From Streptomyces sp. NBC_00523 (GTDB lineage: Bacteria; Actinomycetota; Actinomycetes; Streptomycetales; Streptomycetaceae): 64,000 bases of DNA. Position 1 is the stretch's first letter; each line of letters begins with the position of its first letter. Positions 7,627 through 16,860 of the stretch are shown here, piece after piece. Both the position numbers and the translations under genes were made by a program. Under the pieces are notes generated by a model that saw nothing but the letters and a program-made list of their open reading frames with translations, was not told the origin of the DNA and did not search any database. The DNA lies in the NCBI RefSeq assembly GCF_036346615.1, contig NZ_CP107836.1, positions 2,170,001-2,234,000 of the forward strand. Direction: 5' to 3'.

Positions 7627-8783
7627 CCGGCACGACGGCCGGCCGCGCGGACACCGCGACACACCGGCTCCCCGCCTGGCGCGCCCCCGCCGCGACCCGC
7701 TCCAACGCGGTCCCGGCCGGGGCGTGGTGGCTGTGGGCGCTGGGCCTGGCCACCGCCGCGTCCCGGACCACGAATCCGCTGCTGCTCGGCCTGCTCGTCG
7801 GGGTCGCGGGCTATGTGGTGGCCGCGCGCCGCACGGACGCGCCGTGGGCCCGGTCGTACGGGATGTTCATCCGGATCGGGCTCTTCGTGATCGCGGTCCG
7901 GCTGCTGTTCTCCGTCTTCCTCGGCTCGCCGATCCCCGGCACGCACACCCTGTTCACGCTGCCCGAGGTGCCGCTGCCCGACTGGGCGAAGGGCGTCCGG
8001 ATCGGCGGCCGGGTCACCGCCGAGCAGATGCTGTTCGCGCTGTACGACGGGGCGAAGCTGGCGGCGCTGCTGATCTGCGTCGGCGCGGCGAACTCCCTCG
8101 CCAACCCGGCCCGGCTGCTGAAGTCGCTGCCCGGCGCGCTGTACGAGGCCGGGGTCGCCGTCGTCGTGGCGATGACGTTCGCGCCGAACATGGTCGCCGA
8201 CGTGCTGCGGCTGCGCACCGCCCGCCGGCTGCGCGGCCGCCCGACCGGCGGGGTGCGGGCCGTCCTCCAGATCGGGCTGCCGGTTCTGGAGGGCGCCCTG
8301 GAACGGTCGGTCGCCGTCGCCGCCTCCATGGACGCGCGGGGTTACGGGCGTACCGCCCGCGTCCCGGCCGCCGTCCGGCACACCACGAACGTCCTGACGC
8401 TCGGCGGGCTGCTCGGCGTGTGCGCCGGTACGTACGGGCTGCTGGCCGCCGAGGGCGCGGGCTACGGCGTTCCGCTGCTCGTCGCCGGTCTCCTCGCGGC
8501 GATGGCGGGGCTGCGCCTCGGCGGGGCGCGTTCGGTGCGGACCCGCTACCGGCCCGACCGCTGGGGCGTACGGGCCTGGCTGATCGCCGGGTCCGGCGCG
8601 GCGGTCGCGGCGGCGATGATCCGGGCCGGGACCGCCGACCCGGCGGCACTGCACCCCGGTGTCATACCGCTGACCGCTCCCGTACTGCCGCTGTGGCCGG
8701 CCGCCGCGGTGCTGCTCGGGCTCCTTCCGGCGGTGGTCGCGCCCGTCCCGCCCTCCCCCACAGGCTTCCAGGAGCAGGTGTGA
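7623..8783 (+). CDS. ECF transporter transmembrane (T) component, CbiQ family
   Basis: 386 aa; ATG 7623 overlaps the previous stop (ATGA). The CbiQ-type core has several hydrophobic helices (NPLLLGLLVGVAGYVV, IGLFVIAVRLLFSVFLG) and the two Ala-Arg-Gly coupling segments that dock on the ATPases (LRTARRLRGRPTG and AASMDARGYGRT). It couples ATP hydrolysis to the substrate-binding S component at the cytoplasmic membrane. It is longer than usual because of an extra hydrophobic C-terminal part (about 270-375). It overlaps the ATPase gene by 4 bp. Confidence 0.9.
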   Translation: MTGTTAGRADTATHRLPAWRAPAATRSNAVPAGAWWLWALGLATAASRTTNPLLLGLLVGVAGYVVAARRTDAPWARSYGMFIRIGLFVIAVRLLFSVFLGSPIPGTHTLFTLPEVPLPDWAKGVRIGGRVTAEQMLFALYDGAKLAALLICVGAANSLANPARLLKSLPGALYEAGVAVVVAMTFAPNMVADVLRLRTARRLRGRPTGGVRAVLQIGLPVLEGALERSVAVAASMDARGYGRTARVPAAVRHTTNVLTLGGLLGVCAGTYGLLAAEGAGYGVPLLVAGLLAAMAGLRLGGARSVRTRYRPDRWGVRAWLIAGSGAAVAAAMIRAGTADPAALHPGVIPLTAPVLPLWPAAAVLLGLLPAVVAPVPPSPTGFQEQV

Positions 8784-10504
8784 TCCGGTTCGACGCTGTT
8801 TCGGTGCGGTACGAGGGGGCCGAGCGCCCCACACTCTCGGGGGTCGACCTGACGATCCCGGAGGGTGAGCTGGTGCTGCTCGTCGGCCCCTCCGGGGTAG
8901 GCAAGTCCACGCTGCTCGGCGCCGTCTCGGGGCTGGTGCCGCACTTCACGGGCGGCCGGCTGACCGGGCGGGTCACCGTGGGCGGGCGCGACACCCGGAC
9001 GCACAAGCCGCGGGAGCTGGCGGACCTGGTGGGCACGGTGGGCCAGGACCCGCTGGCGCACTTCGTCACCGACACGGTGGAGGACGAGCTCGCCTACGGC
9101 ATGGAGTCGCTGGGCCTGGCCCCGGACGTGATGCGGCGGCGGGTCGAGGAGACCCTCGACCTGCTGGGCCTGGCCGGGCTGCGCGACCGCCCGATCGCCA
9201 CCCTGTCCGGGGGCCAGCAGCAGCGCGTCGCGATCGGCTCGGTCCTCACCCCGCACCCACGCGTCCTCGTCCTGGACGAGCCGACGTCCGCCCTGGACCC
9301 GGCGGCGGCCGAGGAGGTTCTCGCGGTCCTCCAGCGGCTCGTCCACGACCTGGGCACCACGGTCCTGATGGCGGAGCACCGCCTTGAGCGCGTGGTGCAG
9401 TACGCCGACCAGGTCGTCCTGCTCCCCTCGCCGGGCGCCGCCCCGGTGATGGGGACGCCCGCCGGGGTGATGGCGGTCTCCCCGGTGCACCCCCCGGTCG
9501 TCGCGCTCGGCCGCCTCGCGGGCTGGGACCCGCTGCCCCTCACGGTCCGGGACGCGCGGCGCAGGGCCGGCGCCCTGCGCGAGCGGCTGGCGGAGGCGGC
9601 GCCGGGGCCGGTGGACGAGGACGCGCCCCGGTCCGCGATGCCCGACGCCCCTCTCCCCGAGCCACGCCCCGCTCCCGCCCGGGGCGCCCTCGCCCGGCTG
9701 TTCCGGCGCGACCCGCACGAGGCCCCCGAACCCGCCACCGGCGCCCCCGCCGCCCAGGTGGAACGGCTCGGCGTCCGACGCGGCCGCGTCGAAGCGCTGC
9801 GCAGGGTGTCGCTCACCGTCCGGGCCGGGGAGACCGTGGCCCTGATGGGGCGCAACGGCGCGGGCAAGTCCACGCTGCTCGGCGCCCTCGTCGGCATGGT
9901 CGAGCCCACCTCCGGCACCGTCCTGACCGGGGGCCTGCCCCCGCACCGGACTCCGCCGCGCGAGATGGTGCGCCGCGTCGGCCTCGTACCGCAGGAGCCG
10001 CGCGATCTGCTGTACGCGGACACGGTCGCCGCCGAGTGCGCGGCGGCCGACGCGGACGCCGGGGCGGAGCCGGGCAGCTGCCGGGCCCTGGTCTCGGAGC
10101 TGCTGCCGGGGGTCGGGGACGACACGCACCCCCGCGATCTGTCCGAGGGGCAGCGCCTGGCCCTGGCCCTCGCCCTGGTGCTGACCGCCCGGCCGCCGCT
10201 GCTGCTCCTGGACGAGCCGACCCGGGGTCTGGACTACGCGGCGAAGGCCCGGCTGGTCGGGGTGCTGCGCGCGCTGGCCGCCGAGGGCCACGCCATCGTG
10301 CTCGCCACCCATGACGTGGAGCTGGCCGCCGAGCTGGCGCACCGGGTGGTGATCCTCGCCGACGGGGAGGTCGTCGCGGACGGCCCGACCGCCGAGGTCG
10401 TGGTGTCCTCGCCCGCGTTCGCCCCGCAGACCGCCAAGATCCTCGCCCCGCAGGAATGGCTCACCGTCCCCCAGGTGCGCGCGGCCCTGGGAGGTGGCGC
10501 GTGA
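8780..10504 (+). CDS. ECF transporter ATPase with two fused ABC domains
   Basis: 574 aa from GTG 8780, overlapping the T-component stop. Two complete nucleotide-binding domains: Walker A GPSGVGKST (36-44), signature LSGGQQQRV, Walker B VLVLDEPTSALD; and in the second half Walker A GRNGAGKST (about 357-365), a looser signature DLSEGQRLA, Walker B LLLLDEPTRGLD (about 476). One chain thus provides both A subunits of the ECF module. The LSEGQ instead of LSGGQ in the second domain may make the two sites unequal. It works with the neighbouring T and S proteins at the membrane. Confidence 0.93.
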   Translation: MIRFDAVSVRYEGAERPTLSGVDLTIPEGELVLLVGPSGVGKSTLLGAVSGLVPHFTGGRLTGRVTVGGRDTRTHKPRELADLVGTVGQDPLAHFVTDTVEDELAYGMESLGLAPDVMRRRVEETLDLLGLAGLRDRPIATLSGGQQQRVAIGSVLTPHPRVLVLDEPTSALDPAAAEEVLAVLQRLVHDLGTTVLMAEHRLERVVQYADQVVLLPSPGAAPVMGTPAGVMAVSPVHPPVVALGRLAGWDPLPLTVRDARRRAGALRERLAEAAPGPVDEDAPRSAMPDAPLPEPRPAPARGALARLFRRDPHEAPEPATGAPAAQVERLGVRRGRVEALRRVSLTVRAGETVALMGRNGAGKSTLLGALVGMVEPTSGTVLTGGLPPHRTPPREMVRRVGLVPQEPRDLLYADTVAAECAAADADAGAEPGSCRALVSELLPGVGDDTHPRDLSEGQRLALALALVLTARPPLLLLDEPTRGLDYAAKARLVGVLRALAAEGHAIVLATHDVELAAELAHRVVILADGEVVADGPTAEVVVSSPAFAPQTAKILAPQEWLTVPQVRAALGGGA

Positions 10505-11325
10505 GCGAGGTGCTGAGGCGTGGCCGCCCGGTCCGGCTGGGCCCCCGGGCGGTCGTCGCGCTGGTGCTGATCAGCGCGATCGGGATCGCCGCCTTCGGGT
10601 GGCCGCTGCTCGCGGACCGGGACTCGGGGCTCGCGCACGCGCAGGACGCGCCGTGGCTGTTCGCCGCGCTGCTGCCGCTGCTGGTCGGGGTGGTGGTCGC
10701 GATGATCGCGGACGCCGGGCTCGACGCGAAGGCGGTCGCGATGCTGGGGGTGCTGGCCGCGGTCGGGGCGGCGCTGCGCCCGCTGGGGGCGGGCACGGCG
10801 GGCCTGGAGCCGATGTTCTTCCTGATGGTGCTGAGCGGGCGGGTGCTGGGGCCGGGCTTCGGCTTCGTGCTGGGGTCCGTGACGATGTTCGCCTCCGCGC
10901 TGCTGACCGGCGGGGTGGGGCCGTGGATGCCGTTCCAGATGCTGTCGATGAGCTGGTTCACGATGGGCGCCGGGCTGCTGCCCGGACCGGATCGGCTGCG
11001 CGGGCGCGGCGAGCTGCTGATGCTGGCGGCCTACGGGGCCGTCGCCTCGCTCGCGTACGGGACGATCATGAATCTGTACGGGTGGACGATCGTGCCGGGC
11101 CTCGCCTCGGGCATCTCGTTCCGGGCCGGTGACCCGCTGGGCGACAACCTGGTCCGCTTCCTCGCGTACTGCGCGACGACCTCGCTGGGCTGGGACCTGG
11201 GCCGGGCGGTGCTCACGATCGTGCTGACGCTGGCGGTCGGGGCGCCGCTGCTGAAGGCGCTGCGGCGGGCGACGCGGCGGGCCTCCTTCGAGGCCCAGGT
11301 CACATTCGACGCTCCTCGCGAGTGA
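10501..11325 (+). CDS. ECF transporter substrate-binding (S) component
   Basis: 274 aa; GTG 10501 overlaps the ATPase stop by 4 bp. It is strongly hydrophobic with about six membrane helices. Gly-rich turns such as LGPGFGFVLGSVTMFASALLT and GGVGPWMPFQMLSMSW are typical of ECF S components, which bind the vitamin directly. The B12 riboswitch at the head of the operon makes cobalamin or a corrinoid precursor the best substrate prediction. It does not look like BtuM or the CbiM/N cobalt type. The operon ends here. Confidence 0.85.
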   Translation: MSEVLRRGRPVRLGPRAVVALVLISAIGIAAFGWPLLADRDSGLAHAQDAPWLFAALLPLLVGVVVAMIADAGLDAKAVAMLGVLAAVGAALRPLGAGTAGLEPMFFLMVLSGRVLGPGFGFVLGSVTMFASALLTGGVGPWMPFQMLSMSWFTMGAGLLPGPDRLRGRGELLMLAAYGAVASLAYGTIMNLYGWTIVPGLASGISFRAGDPLGDNLVRFLAYCATTSLGWDLGRAVLTIVLTLAVGAPLLKALRRATRRASFEAQVTFDAPRE

Positions 11326-11628
11326 GGGCACCCACAGGACCTTGGTCCTGTACGAAGCGGCTTAGGAGCCGCCCACGGGGATCGCGCGGCCCCACCGCAC
11401 CGCCCACGACCTGCTATGGAGCGGTTTGAGGGGGTTCGGGACCTTCGGCCCCGGGTGCGAGGCGGGGTCGTATCAGGGGTCGTTGCCACGGCCGAACGGG
11501 CTCGCTAAGACTGGATCTCGTCGCCGAGCACCGCAGGGTCCTCACCATGGATCGCGGTCAACGAGCGCCGGTCCACGCAGGATTCGGACCGAGCCGCGAC
11601 TCCCCCGTTCCCGACCGTTAGGTTCCCT
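11326..11628. other. 303-bp intergenic leader before the lysozyme-like gene
   Basis: No gene is visible. It must hold the end of the ECF operon and the promoter/leader of the secreted lysozyme-like protein. Some wall-hydrolase genes of Streptomyces sit behind ydaO (c-di-AMP) riboswitches, but I could not recognise that aptamer here and do not call it. Confidence 0.4.
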
Positions 11629-12066
11629 GTGACGTTCGCCCGTAACCTCATCGCCAAGCCCCGCACCACCCGTCGCAAGGCCGCCATCGCAGGCGCCTCC
11701 GTGCTGCTGGGCGCCACCGGCATCGGCCTGGGTGTCTCCCCGGCCATGGCGGCCCCGTCCGCCGCACCGACCTCCGCCGGGAGTGCCCAGGACACGGCGA
11801 AGCAGATGATCGGTGACGACGCCCAGTTCCAGTGCTTCAGCAACATCGTCAGCCACGAGAGCGGCTGGAACCCGAGCGCGACCAACGCCTCGTCCGGCGC
11901 GTACGGCCTGGTCCAGGCGCTGCCCGGTTCGAAGATGGCGTCCGCCGGCTCGGACTGGAAGACCAACGCCGGCACGCAGATCAAGTGGGGCATGGACTAC
12001 ATGAACTCCCGCTATGGCAGCCCCTGTGGCGCCTGGTCCTTCTGGCAGGCCCACAACTGGTACTGA
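11629..12066 (+). CDS. Secreted lysozyme-like transglycosylase (SLT fold)
   Basis: 145 aa from GTG 11629 (weak AGG upstream). A basic n-region and hydrophobic core end at PAMAAPS (about residue 42), a Sec signal. The mature part is one small soluble-lytic-transglycosylase-like domain with catalytic Glu77 in SHESGWNPSATN, and AYGLVQALPG, IKWGMDYMNSRYGSPCGAW and a final HNWY that are hallmarks of the Streptomyces lysozyme-like wall hydrolases. Cys70 and the Cys in SPCGA may pair. It should cleave peptidoglycan outside the cell, e.g. in growth or spore germination. No LysM or other anchoring domain is present. Confidence 0.9.
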   Translation: MTFARNLIAKPRTTRRKAAIAGASVLLGATGIGLGVSPAMAAPSAAPTSAGSAQDTAKQMIGDDAQFQCFSNIVSHESGWNPSATNASSGAYGLVQALPGSKMASAGSDWKTNAGTQIKWGMDYMNSRYGSPCGAWSFWQAHNWY

Positions 12067-12092
12067 GCCGGCCCGGCTCGAGCCAGTGAACC

Positions 12093-12129
12093 CGAAAGCC
12101 CCGACCGCCCTGCGCGGTCGGGGCTTTCG
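12093..12129 (+). terminator. Perfect 16-bp hairpin terminator
   Basis: Arms 12093-12108 and 12114-12129 are perfectly complementary (core AAAGCCCCGACCGC) around a 5-nt loop. It lies between the convergent lysozyme-like and hydrolase genes and can serve both strands. Confidence 0.9.
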
Positions 12130-12148
12130 GCCTGTCCGGAGCCGGAAG

Positions 12149-13420
12149 TCAGCGGCGCGCCGCCAGCCGGTCGAACCAGCGCACGATCTGTGGGCCCGAC
12201 GTCAGGTACGTCTCGTTGTGGCTGAGGTCACCCTGGTCCACGACCGGCGCCCGCACTCCCCGCCGCGCCAGATCCGCCGCGCAGCTGCGGGCGTTGGCGA
12301 CGGGCACGTCGGTGTCGCCCGAGGAGGTGTAGAGCCGCACGGGGACGGCGGGCTTCCAGGCGCAGGTTCCGTCCTGGGCGCGGATCGCGGCGAGCAGGGC
12401 ACCGGTGGGGTGCTGGAGCTCGCGGTAGTAGCGGTCGGTGAGCAGTTCCCTCAGGTTCGCCGGGAGGGCCGGGATGATCTCCTCCTCGTAGTGGCTGCCG
12501 TCGAAGAGGTCGTCCACGGCATCCGCGTACGGCTCCCGGAACGCTTCGGACGGGTCCTTCCACAGCGGGTGCAGCCGGTTCTGCGCGGTGAGGAAGTACG
12601 TCATGTAGAAGAGGCCGCTGGTGTCGTTGACCCGGCCGTCGAAGAGGGCGGGCGTCTCGGCGTGCTCGATGTCGTACGGGCCGGAGACGGGCGCCAGCGC
12701 GCGCAGCCGGAAGTGCCGGTCGGCGCCGTGCTGAAGGGCCTTGCCCAGGGCCATGGCGACCTGGCCACCCTGCGAGAAGCCGCTCGCGTACACGTCGCCG
12801 GTGAGCGGGCGGTCCAGCCGGAACGCTGCGGTGCGCGAGGCACGGAGCATGTCGAGCGAGGCGCTGACGGCCGAGGCGGTGTCCATGTACGGGTGGCGGC
12901 CGGGGCCCTTGCCGAGGCCCAGGTAGTCCGGGGCGGCGACCGCGCGCCCCGCGGCGGCGTGCAGATAGGGGGCGTAGCGGCCGAAGTCCTCGCCGACCGA
13001 GGGGGCGTAGTCGCGGTGGGCCATCGTGCCGTGGGTGTCGGAGACGAGGTCCAGCCGGTGGCCGCCGCCGTCGGGCAGCACGAGGAGGCCGGTCGCGGTG
13101 GTGGGGCGGCCCTGCGGGGTGATCGTCGCGTAGGTGAGGCGGTAGGCGCGGACCCCGTGGCGGACGGTGTCCGTGCTCATCCCGGCCCCGGCGAGGAAGG
13201 CGGTCACCCCGGCCCGGTCGTGGCGGGCGACGGGGGTGACCGCGAGGAGGGTCCCGCGCGCCTCGTGCCGGCCGGTGACCGCCGCGTCGTGGCCGGTCGC
13301 GGGCCGGGGCGCGGCGGTGGCCGGCACGGTGCCCAGGGCGGCGAGGACCACCACGGTGGCCGCCGCGAGAAGGCGCCGAACGCCGTGCTTCCGGGGCGAG
13401 TTGATCGCTTCGTTGTCCAT
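12149..13420 (-). CDS. Secreted alpha/beta hydrolase (secretory-lipase-like)
   Basis: 423 aa from ATG 13420. Signal peptide about 1-36 (basic HGVRR, then AAATVVVLAALG, cut near TAAPRP). Alpha/beta-hydrolase landmarks: nucleophile Ser216 in GFSQGGQ, a likely Asp in SSGDTDVPV and a C-terminal His in DLSHNETY. DTHGTMAHR and APDYLGLGKG are typical of the LIP/secretory lipase group. It is probably an extracellular esterase or lipase; the natural substrate is unknown. Divergent from the AEC permease gene. Confidence 0.85.
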   Translation of the reverse strand: MDNEAINSPRKHGVRRLLAAATVVVLAALGTVPATAAPRPATGHDAAVTGRHEARGTLLAVTPVARHDRAGVTAFLAGAGMSTDTVRHGVRAYRLTYATITPQGRPTTATGLLVLPDGGGHRLDLVSDTHGTMAHRDYAPSVGEDFGRYAPYLHAAAGRAVAAPDYLGLGKGPGRHPYMDTASAVSASLDMLRASRTAAFRLDRPLTGDVYASGFSQGGQVAMALGKALQHGADRHFRLRALAPVSGPYDIEHAETPALFDGRVNDTSGLFYMTYFLTAQNRLHPLWKDPSEAFREPYADAVDDLFDGSHYEEEIIPALPANLRELLTDRYYRELQHPTGALLAAIRAQDGTCAWKPAVPVRLYTSSGDTDVPVANARSCAADLARRGVRAPVVDQGDLSHNETYLTSGPQIVRWFDRLAARR

Positions 13421-13550
13421 GTCCACGACCGTAGGAACGGAATCTCCGCGTCGGCATCCGCGTGGCCCCCCGGCCCGGAGTGGACTTGAGTGCACCCCGC
13501 GCCGGGGGGCAGCCACCGTGCCGAACAGGCGTACGGGGATCATGGCGGCC

Positions 13551-14507
13551 ATGCATGCCCTGTTCTCCGCCTTCGCCCCCATCTGGGTCCTGACCGGCAT
13601 CGGTTACGCGGTCGGGCGCGGCGGGCTGCTCGGGGAGCAGGCGGAGGCCGTGCTCGGCCGGTTCGTCTTCCATGTGGCCATGCCCGCCGCCCTGTTCACG
13701 ATGGTGTCGGGGGCGAGCCCGGACGTGTTCGGCCATCCGTCGATGGTGGCGTTCGCGGCGAGCACGGCCGTGGCGGCGGGGGCCGGGTACGTCCTGGTCC
13801 GGCGGGTCTTCGGCCGGGGGCGGCCGGACGCGGCGATCGGGGCCATGTCCTCGGGCCATGTGAACTCCGCGAACCTGGGCATCCCGGTGGCGGTGCAGGT
13901 GCTGGGCGACGCCTCGTTCGTCGCGCAGGTCATCCTCTTCCAGGTGCTGGTGCTCTCGCCGGTGGTCCTGACGCTGGTGGAGTCCGGGACGGAGGGGGCG
14001 GACGGGGCGGACGGGCGGCGCCCAGGCGGCGGGGTGCGGCGGCTGCTCACGATGCCCCTGCGCAACCCGATCATCCTGGCCTCGCTGCTCGGGGTGGCCG
14101 TCTCCGCGACGGGGCTGCGGCTGCCGGCCGCCGTGACGCAACCGTGCGACGTGCTGGGCGCGGCGGCGGTGCCGACGGCCCTGATCACGCTCGGCCTGTC
14201 GCTGCACCGGGGCCCGGGCGGCGGGGGCCGGGCGCGCCGGGAGCGGGCGGAGACGGCGGTGGTGATCGCCGTGAAGACGCTGGGCCAGCCGCTGGCCGCC
14301 CTGCTCGTCGCGGGCCCACTGCTGCACCTCCCGGACCACCAGCTGCTGGCGGTCGTGCTGTGCGCGGCGCTGCCCACCGCGCAGAACTCCTTCATCTACG
14401 CCCGTGAGTACGGCCTCGACACGGGACTCGCCCGCGACGCGATCGTGGCCTCCACGCTGGTGTCGATGGTCACGCTGTCGGTGGCCGCGTGGGCGCTGGG
14501 GCCGTGA
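13551..14507 (+). CDS. AEC family transporter
   Basis: 318 aa from ATG 13551; an in-frame ATG at 13542 is the alternative, but the GGGGA at 13535 sits too close to it. Ten hydrophobic helices in two halves separated by a charged loop (about 150-165). PTAQNSFIYAREYG near the end and the repeated NPIILASLLGV, GLSL segments fit the auxin-efflux-carrier family of organic anion/auxin exporters. Substrate cannot be inferred and no partner gene is adjacent. Confidence 0.85.
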   Translation: MHALFSAFAPIWVLTGIGYAVGRGGLLGEQAEAVLGRFVFHVAMPAALFTMVSGASPDVFGHPSMVAFAASTAVAAGAGYVLVRRVFGRGRPDAAIGAMSSGHVNSANLGIPVAVQVLGDASFVAQVILFQVLVLSPVVLTLVESGTEGADGADGRRPGGGVRRLLTMPLRNPIILASLLGVAVSATGLRLPAAVTQPCDVLGAAAVPTALITLGLSLHRGPGGGGRARRERAETAVVIAVKTLGQPLAALLVAGPLLHLPDHQLLAVVLCAALPTAQNSFIYAREYGLDTGLARDAIVASTLVSMVTLSVAAWALGP

Positions 14508-14568
14508 GCCGTTCGGGTGGCGGGGCGGAGGCTCCGGGCGGATGCTGGAGGGGCGACGATCCACAGGG

Positions 14569-14611
14569 CGAAGGGGTGCGAGGGCGTTTTCACCTCTCCC
14601 GCACCCCTTCG
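14569..14611. terminator. Bidirectional hairpin terminator
   Basis: CGAAGGGGTGCG (14569-14580) pairs exactly with CGCACCCCTTCG (14600-14611), and the stem extends inward with GGG/CCC; a T-rich loop (GTTTTCAC) is present. It separates the convergent AEC and GT87/PAP2 genes. Confidence 0.85.
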
Positions 14612-14623
14612 TCCGCGCGCGGG

Positions 14624-16642
14624 CTACCGCCTGCCCGCCAGCGCCTCGCCCTCCGGCGCGCGGACCACCTCGCCCTCCGCCGCCTCCGGCGCCACGCGCA
14701 GCCGCCGCGGCCCCGCGAGCACGTACGTGATCAGGAACCCGAGCGCGACGACGGCCGCCCCGCCCACCGCGTCCAGCACCCAGTGGTTGGCGGTCGCGAC
14801 GATCGCGGAGACCGTGAACAGCGGATGCAGCGCCCCGAGCGCCTTCATCCACACCTTGGGGGCGAGCAGCACGATGATCACCCCGCACCACAGGGACCAG
14901 CCGAAGTGCAGCGAGGGCATCGCCGCGTACTGGTTGGTCACCGCCGTCAGCGCCCCGTAGTCCGGCTTGGTGAAGTCCTGCACCCCGTGCACCGTGTCGA
15001 TGAAGCCGAGCCCGGGCATCAGCCTCGGCGGGGCCAGCGGGTAGAGCCAGAAGCCGACCAGCGCGAGGAGCGTGGCGAAGCCGAGGGTGGACCGGGCCCA
15101 CCGGTAGTCGGCGGGGCGGCGCACGTACAGCACGGCGAGGATCGCCAGCGGGACGATGAAGTGGAACGTCGAGTAGTAGTAATCGAAGAAGTCCCGCAGC
15201 CGGCCGACGCCCGCGACCGCGTGATTGATCCGGTGCTCGATGTCGATGTGCAGCCACTGTTCGAGCGAGTGGATCTGGTGCCCGTGCCGCTCGGCGGTGT
15301 CCCGCCCGGCCGTGGCGGCCAGCCGGACATGCCCGTACGCGGAGTAGACGACGCGGATCAGGAGGAGTTCCAGGAGCAGGTTGGGCCGGCTGAGCACCCG
15401 ACGCCAGACGGGCAGCAGCGGCACCCTGCTCCAACGGGCCGGGACGGGCTCCGCGTACGCGGTGGGCACGGGCTTCTGCCAGTACGGGGAGGTGCGTGGC
15501 AGGAACGGCGTCACGCAGGCGGCCCCGAGCGCGGCGATCAGCAGCACGTTGTCGCGTACCGGGAAGAGCGCCCCCACGTTCGGCAGCAGCATCGTGCCCG
15601 GCAGCGTCGTCACCAGGACCACGACGGCCGGCCACACCAGCCGGTCGGAGGCGCTGCGGCCCGCCCGGCCGACCACGGCGAGCAGCACCCAGAGCAGCTG
15701 GTGCTGCCAGGCGGTCGGGGACACGGCGACGGCGACGCAGCCGGTGACGGCCGCCGCGAGGAGGAGCTGCCCGTCGCGCGCGTACCGCACGGCGCGGCGC
15801 AGGCCGATGACGCAGACGGCGGCGGCGAGCGCGAGGAACAGCGCGATCTCCGCCGGACCGGCGAGGCCCAGGCGCAGCAGCGCCCCGTGCAGGGACTGGT
15901 TGGCGAGGCCGTCGGTCTGGTCGCCGAGGCCCGCCCCGGCGACGTGGTGCACCCAGTACGTCCACGAGTCGTGCGGCATCGCGGCCCACGCCAGTGCGGT
16001 GCAGGCGGCGAACGCGGCGGCCGCGGTGAGTGCGGAACGGCGTCTTCCGGTGAGCCACAGCAGCAGGGCGAAGAGCAGCACGGTCGGCTGGAGGGCGGCG
16101 GCCACGCCGATGAGCACCCCGGCCCTGCGCTCTCCCCGGACGGCGAAGAGGCCGACGAGGACCAGGAGGACGGGCAGGATGCTGACCTGGCCGAGGTGGA
16201 GGGCGTTGCGCACCGGCAGCGAGAGCATCAGCAGGCTGATCGCGACGGGCGCGGCGAGCAGCGCGGTGCGCCGGCCGACCGGCCCCGGCAGGGCGCGGGC
16301 GGCGACGAGGCCGAGGGCGGCGACGAGCAGCAGCGAGCCGAAGGTCCAGGCGACCCCGAGGCTCTGTTCGGCGGTGCGGGTCAGCGGTTTGAGGACGAGC
16401 CCGGAGAACGGGGTGCCGGTGAACCGGTCGGTGTCGTACAGCGAACCGGTCACGTGGAGCACCCCGTTGTCACCGGTCCAGGTCTCCAGATCGGTGAGCC
16501 GTTGCCCCGGCGGCTGCCGCAGCACCACCGCCATCTGCCGGACGGCCAGTGCGGCCGCGACCAGCCAGAGCACCGCCCGTACCGTTCCGGTTCCCGCTCC
16601 CGCCGTCGCGCTTGTGCTGCCACCGTGCTCCGCGTTCGCCAC
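14624..16642 (-). CDS. Bifunctional GT87 glycosyltransferase / PAP2-family membrane protein
   Basis: 672 aa. GTG 16642 is preferred because GGGAGGG lies about 10 nt upstream; an ATG at 16726 would add 28 residues. The N-terminal two thirds is a polytopic GT-C fold (GT87) that would use polyprenyl-phosphate sugars, with the acidic extracellular loop DLETWTGDNG. The C-terminal third is a PAP2/inositol-phosphorylceramide-synthase-like phosphatase: KPDYGALTAV, MPSLHFGWS (His579) and NHWVLD (His620, Asp624). Together these suggest mannose/arabinose-type cell-envelope lipid glycan work plus release or recycling of a lipid phosphate. The fusion is a recurrent actinobacterial architecture. Confidence 0.88.
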   Translation of the reverse strand: MANAEHGGSTSATAGAGTGTVRAVLWLVAAALAVRQMAVVLRQPPGQRLTDLETWTGDNGVLHVTGSLYDTDRFTGTPFSGLVLKPLTRTAEQSLGVAWTFGSLLLVAALGLVAARALPGPVGRRTALLAAPVAISLLMLSLPVRNALHLGQVSILPVLLVLVGLFAVRGERRAGVLIGVAAALQPTVLLFALLLWLTGRRRSALTAAAAFAACTALAWAAMPHDSWTYWVHHVAGAGLGDQTDGLANQSLHGALLRLGLAGPAEIALFLALAAAVCVIGLRRAVRYARDGQLLLAAAVTGCVAVAVSPTAWQHQLLWVLLAVVGRAGRSASDRLVWPAVVVLVTTLPGTMLLPNVGALFPVRDNVLLIAALGAACVTPFLPRTSPYWQKPVPTAYAEPVPARWSRVPLLPVWRRVLSRPNLLLELLLIRVVYSAYGHVRLAATAGRDTAERHGHQIHSLEQWLHIDIEHRINHAVAGVGRLRDFFDYYYSTFHFIVPLAILAVLYVRRPADYRWARSTLGFATLLALVGFWLYPLAPPRLMPGLGFIDTVHGVQDFTKPDYGALTAVTNQYAAMPSLHFGWSLWCGVIIVLLAPKVWMKALGALHPLFTVSAIVATANHWVLDAVGGAAVVALGFLITYVLAGPRRLRVAPEAAEGEVVRAPEGEALAGRR

Positions 16643-16860
16643 GCTGCGCCGACCCTCCCAGGTCTGGTGCCGGCCGATTGTCCGGCATGTGTGAAACCTT
16701 CGCATTGTGCTCTTGGGTAGACCCAATCAACCCCTTTTACGCCTGACTGTCACCCGGCTTTGGCGGAAAGTCCGCCCGCCCGGGTGGGCGCAGGGGCCGG
16801 AACCGGCCGGGGCCCGCGCACGTCTGAGCCCGTGATCAGTAACGACGGGGAGGACGGAAG

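Noticed and set aside
11326..11628. ydaO (c-di-AMP) riboswitch before the lysozyme-like gene
   Set aside because: Expected from related genes, but the conserved aptamer core could not be recognised by eye.
12228..16058. 1276-aa minus-strand frame across three genes
   Set aside because: Runs through the hydrolase, AEC and GT87 genes in the wrong frame; low-complexity Arg/Pro/Ala sequence.
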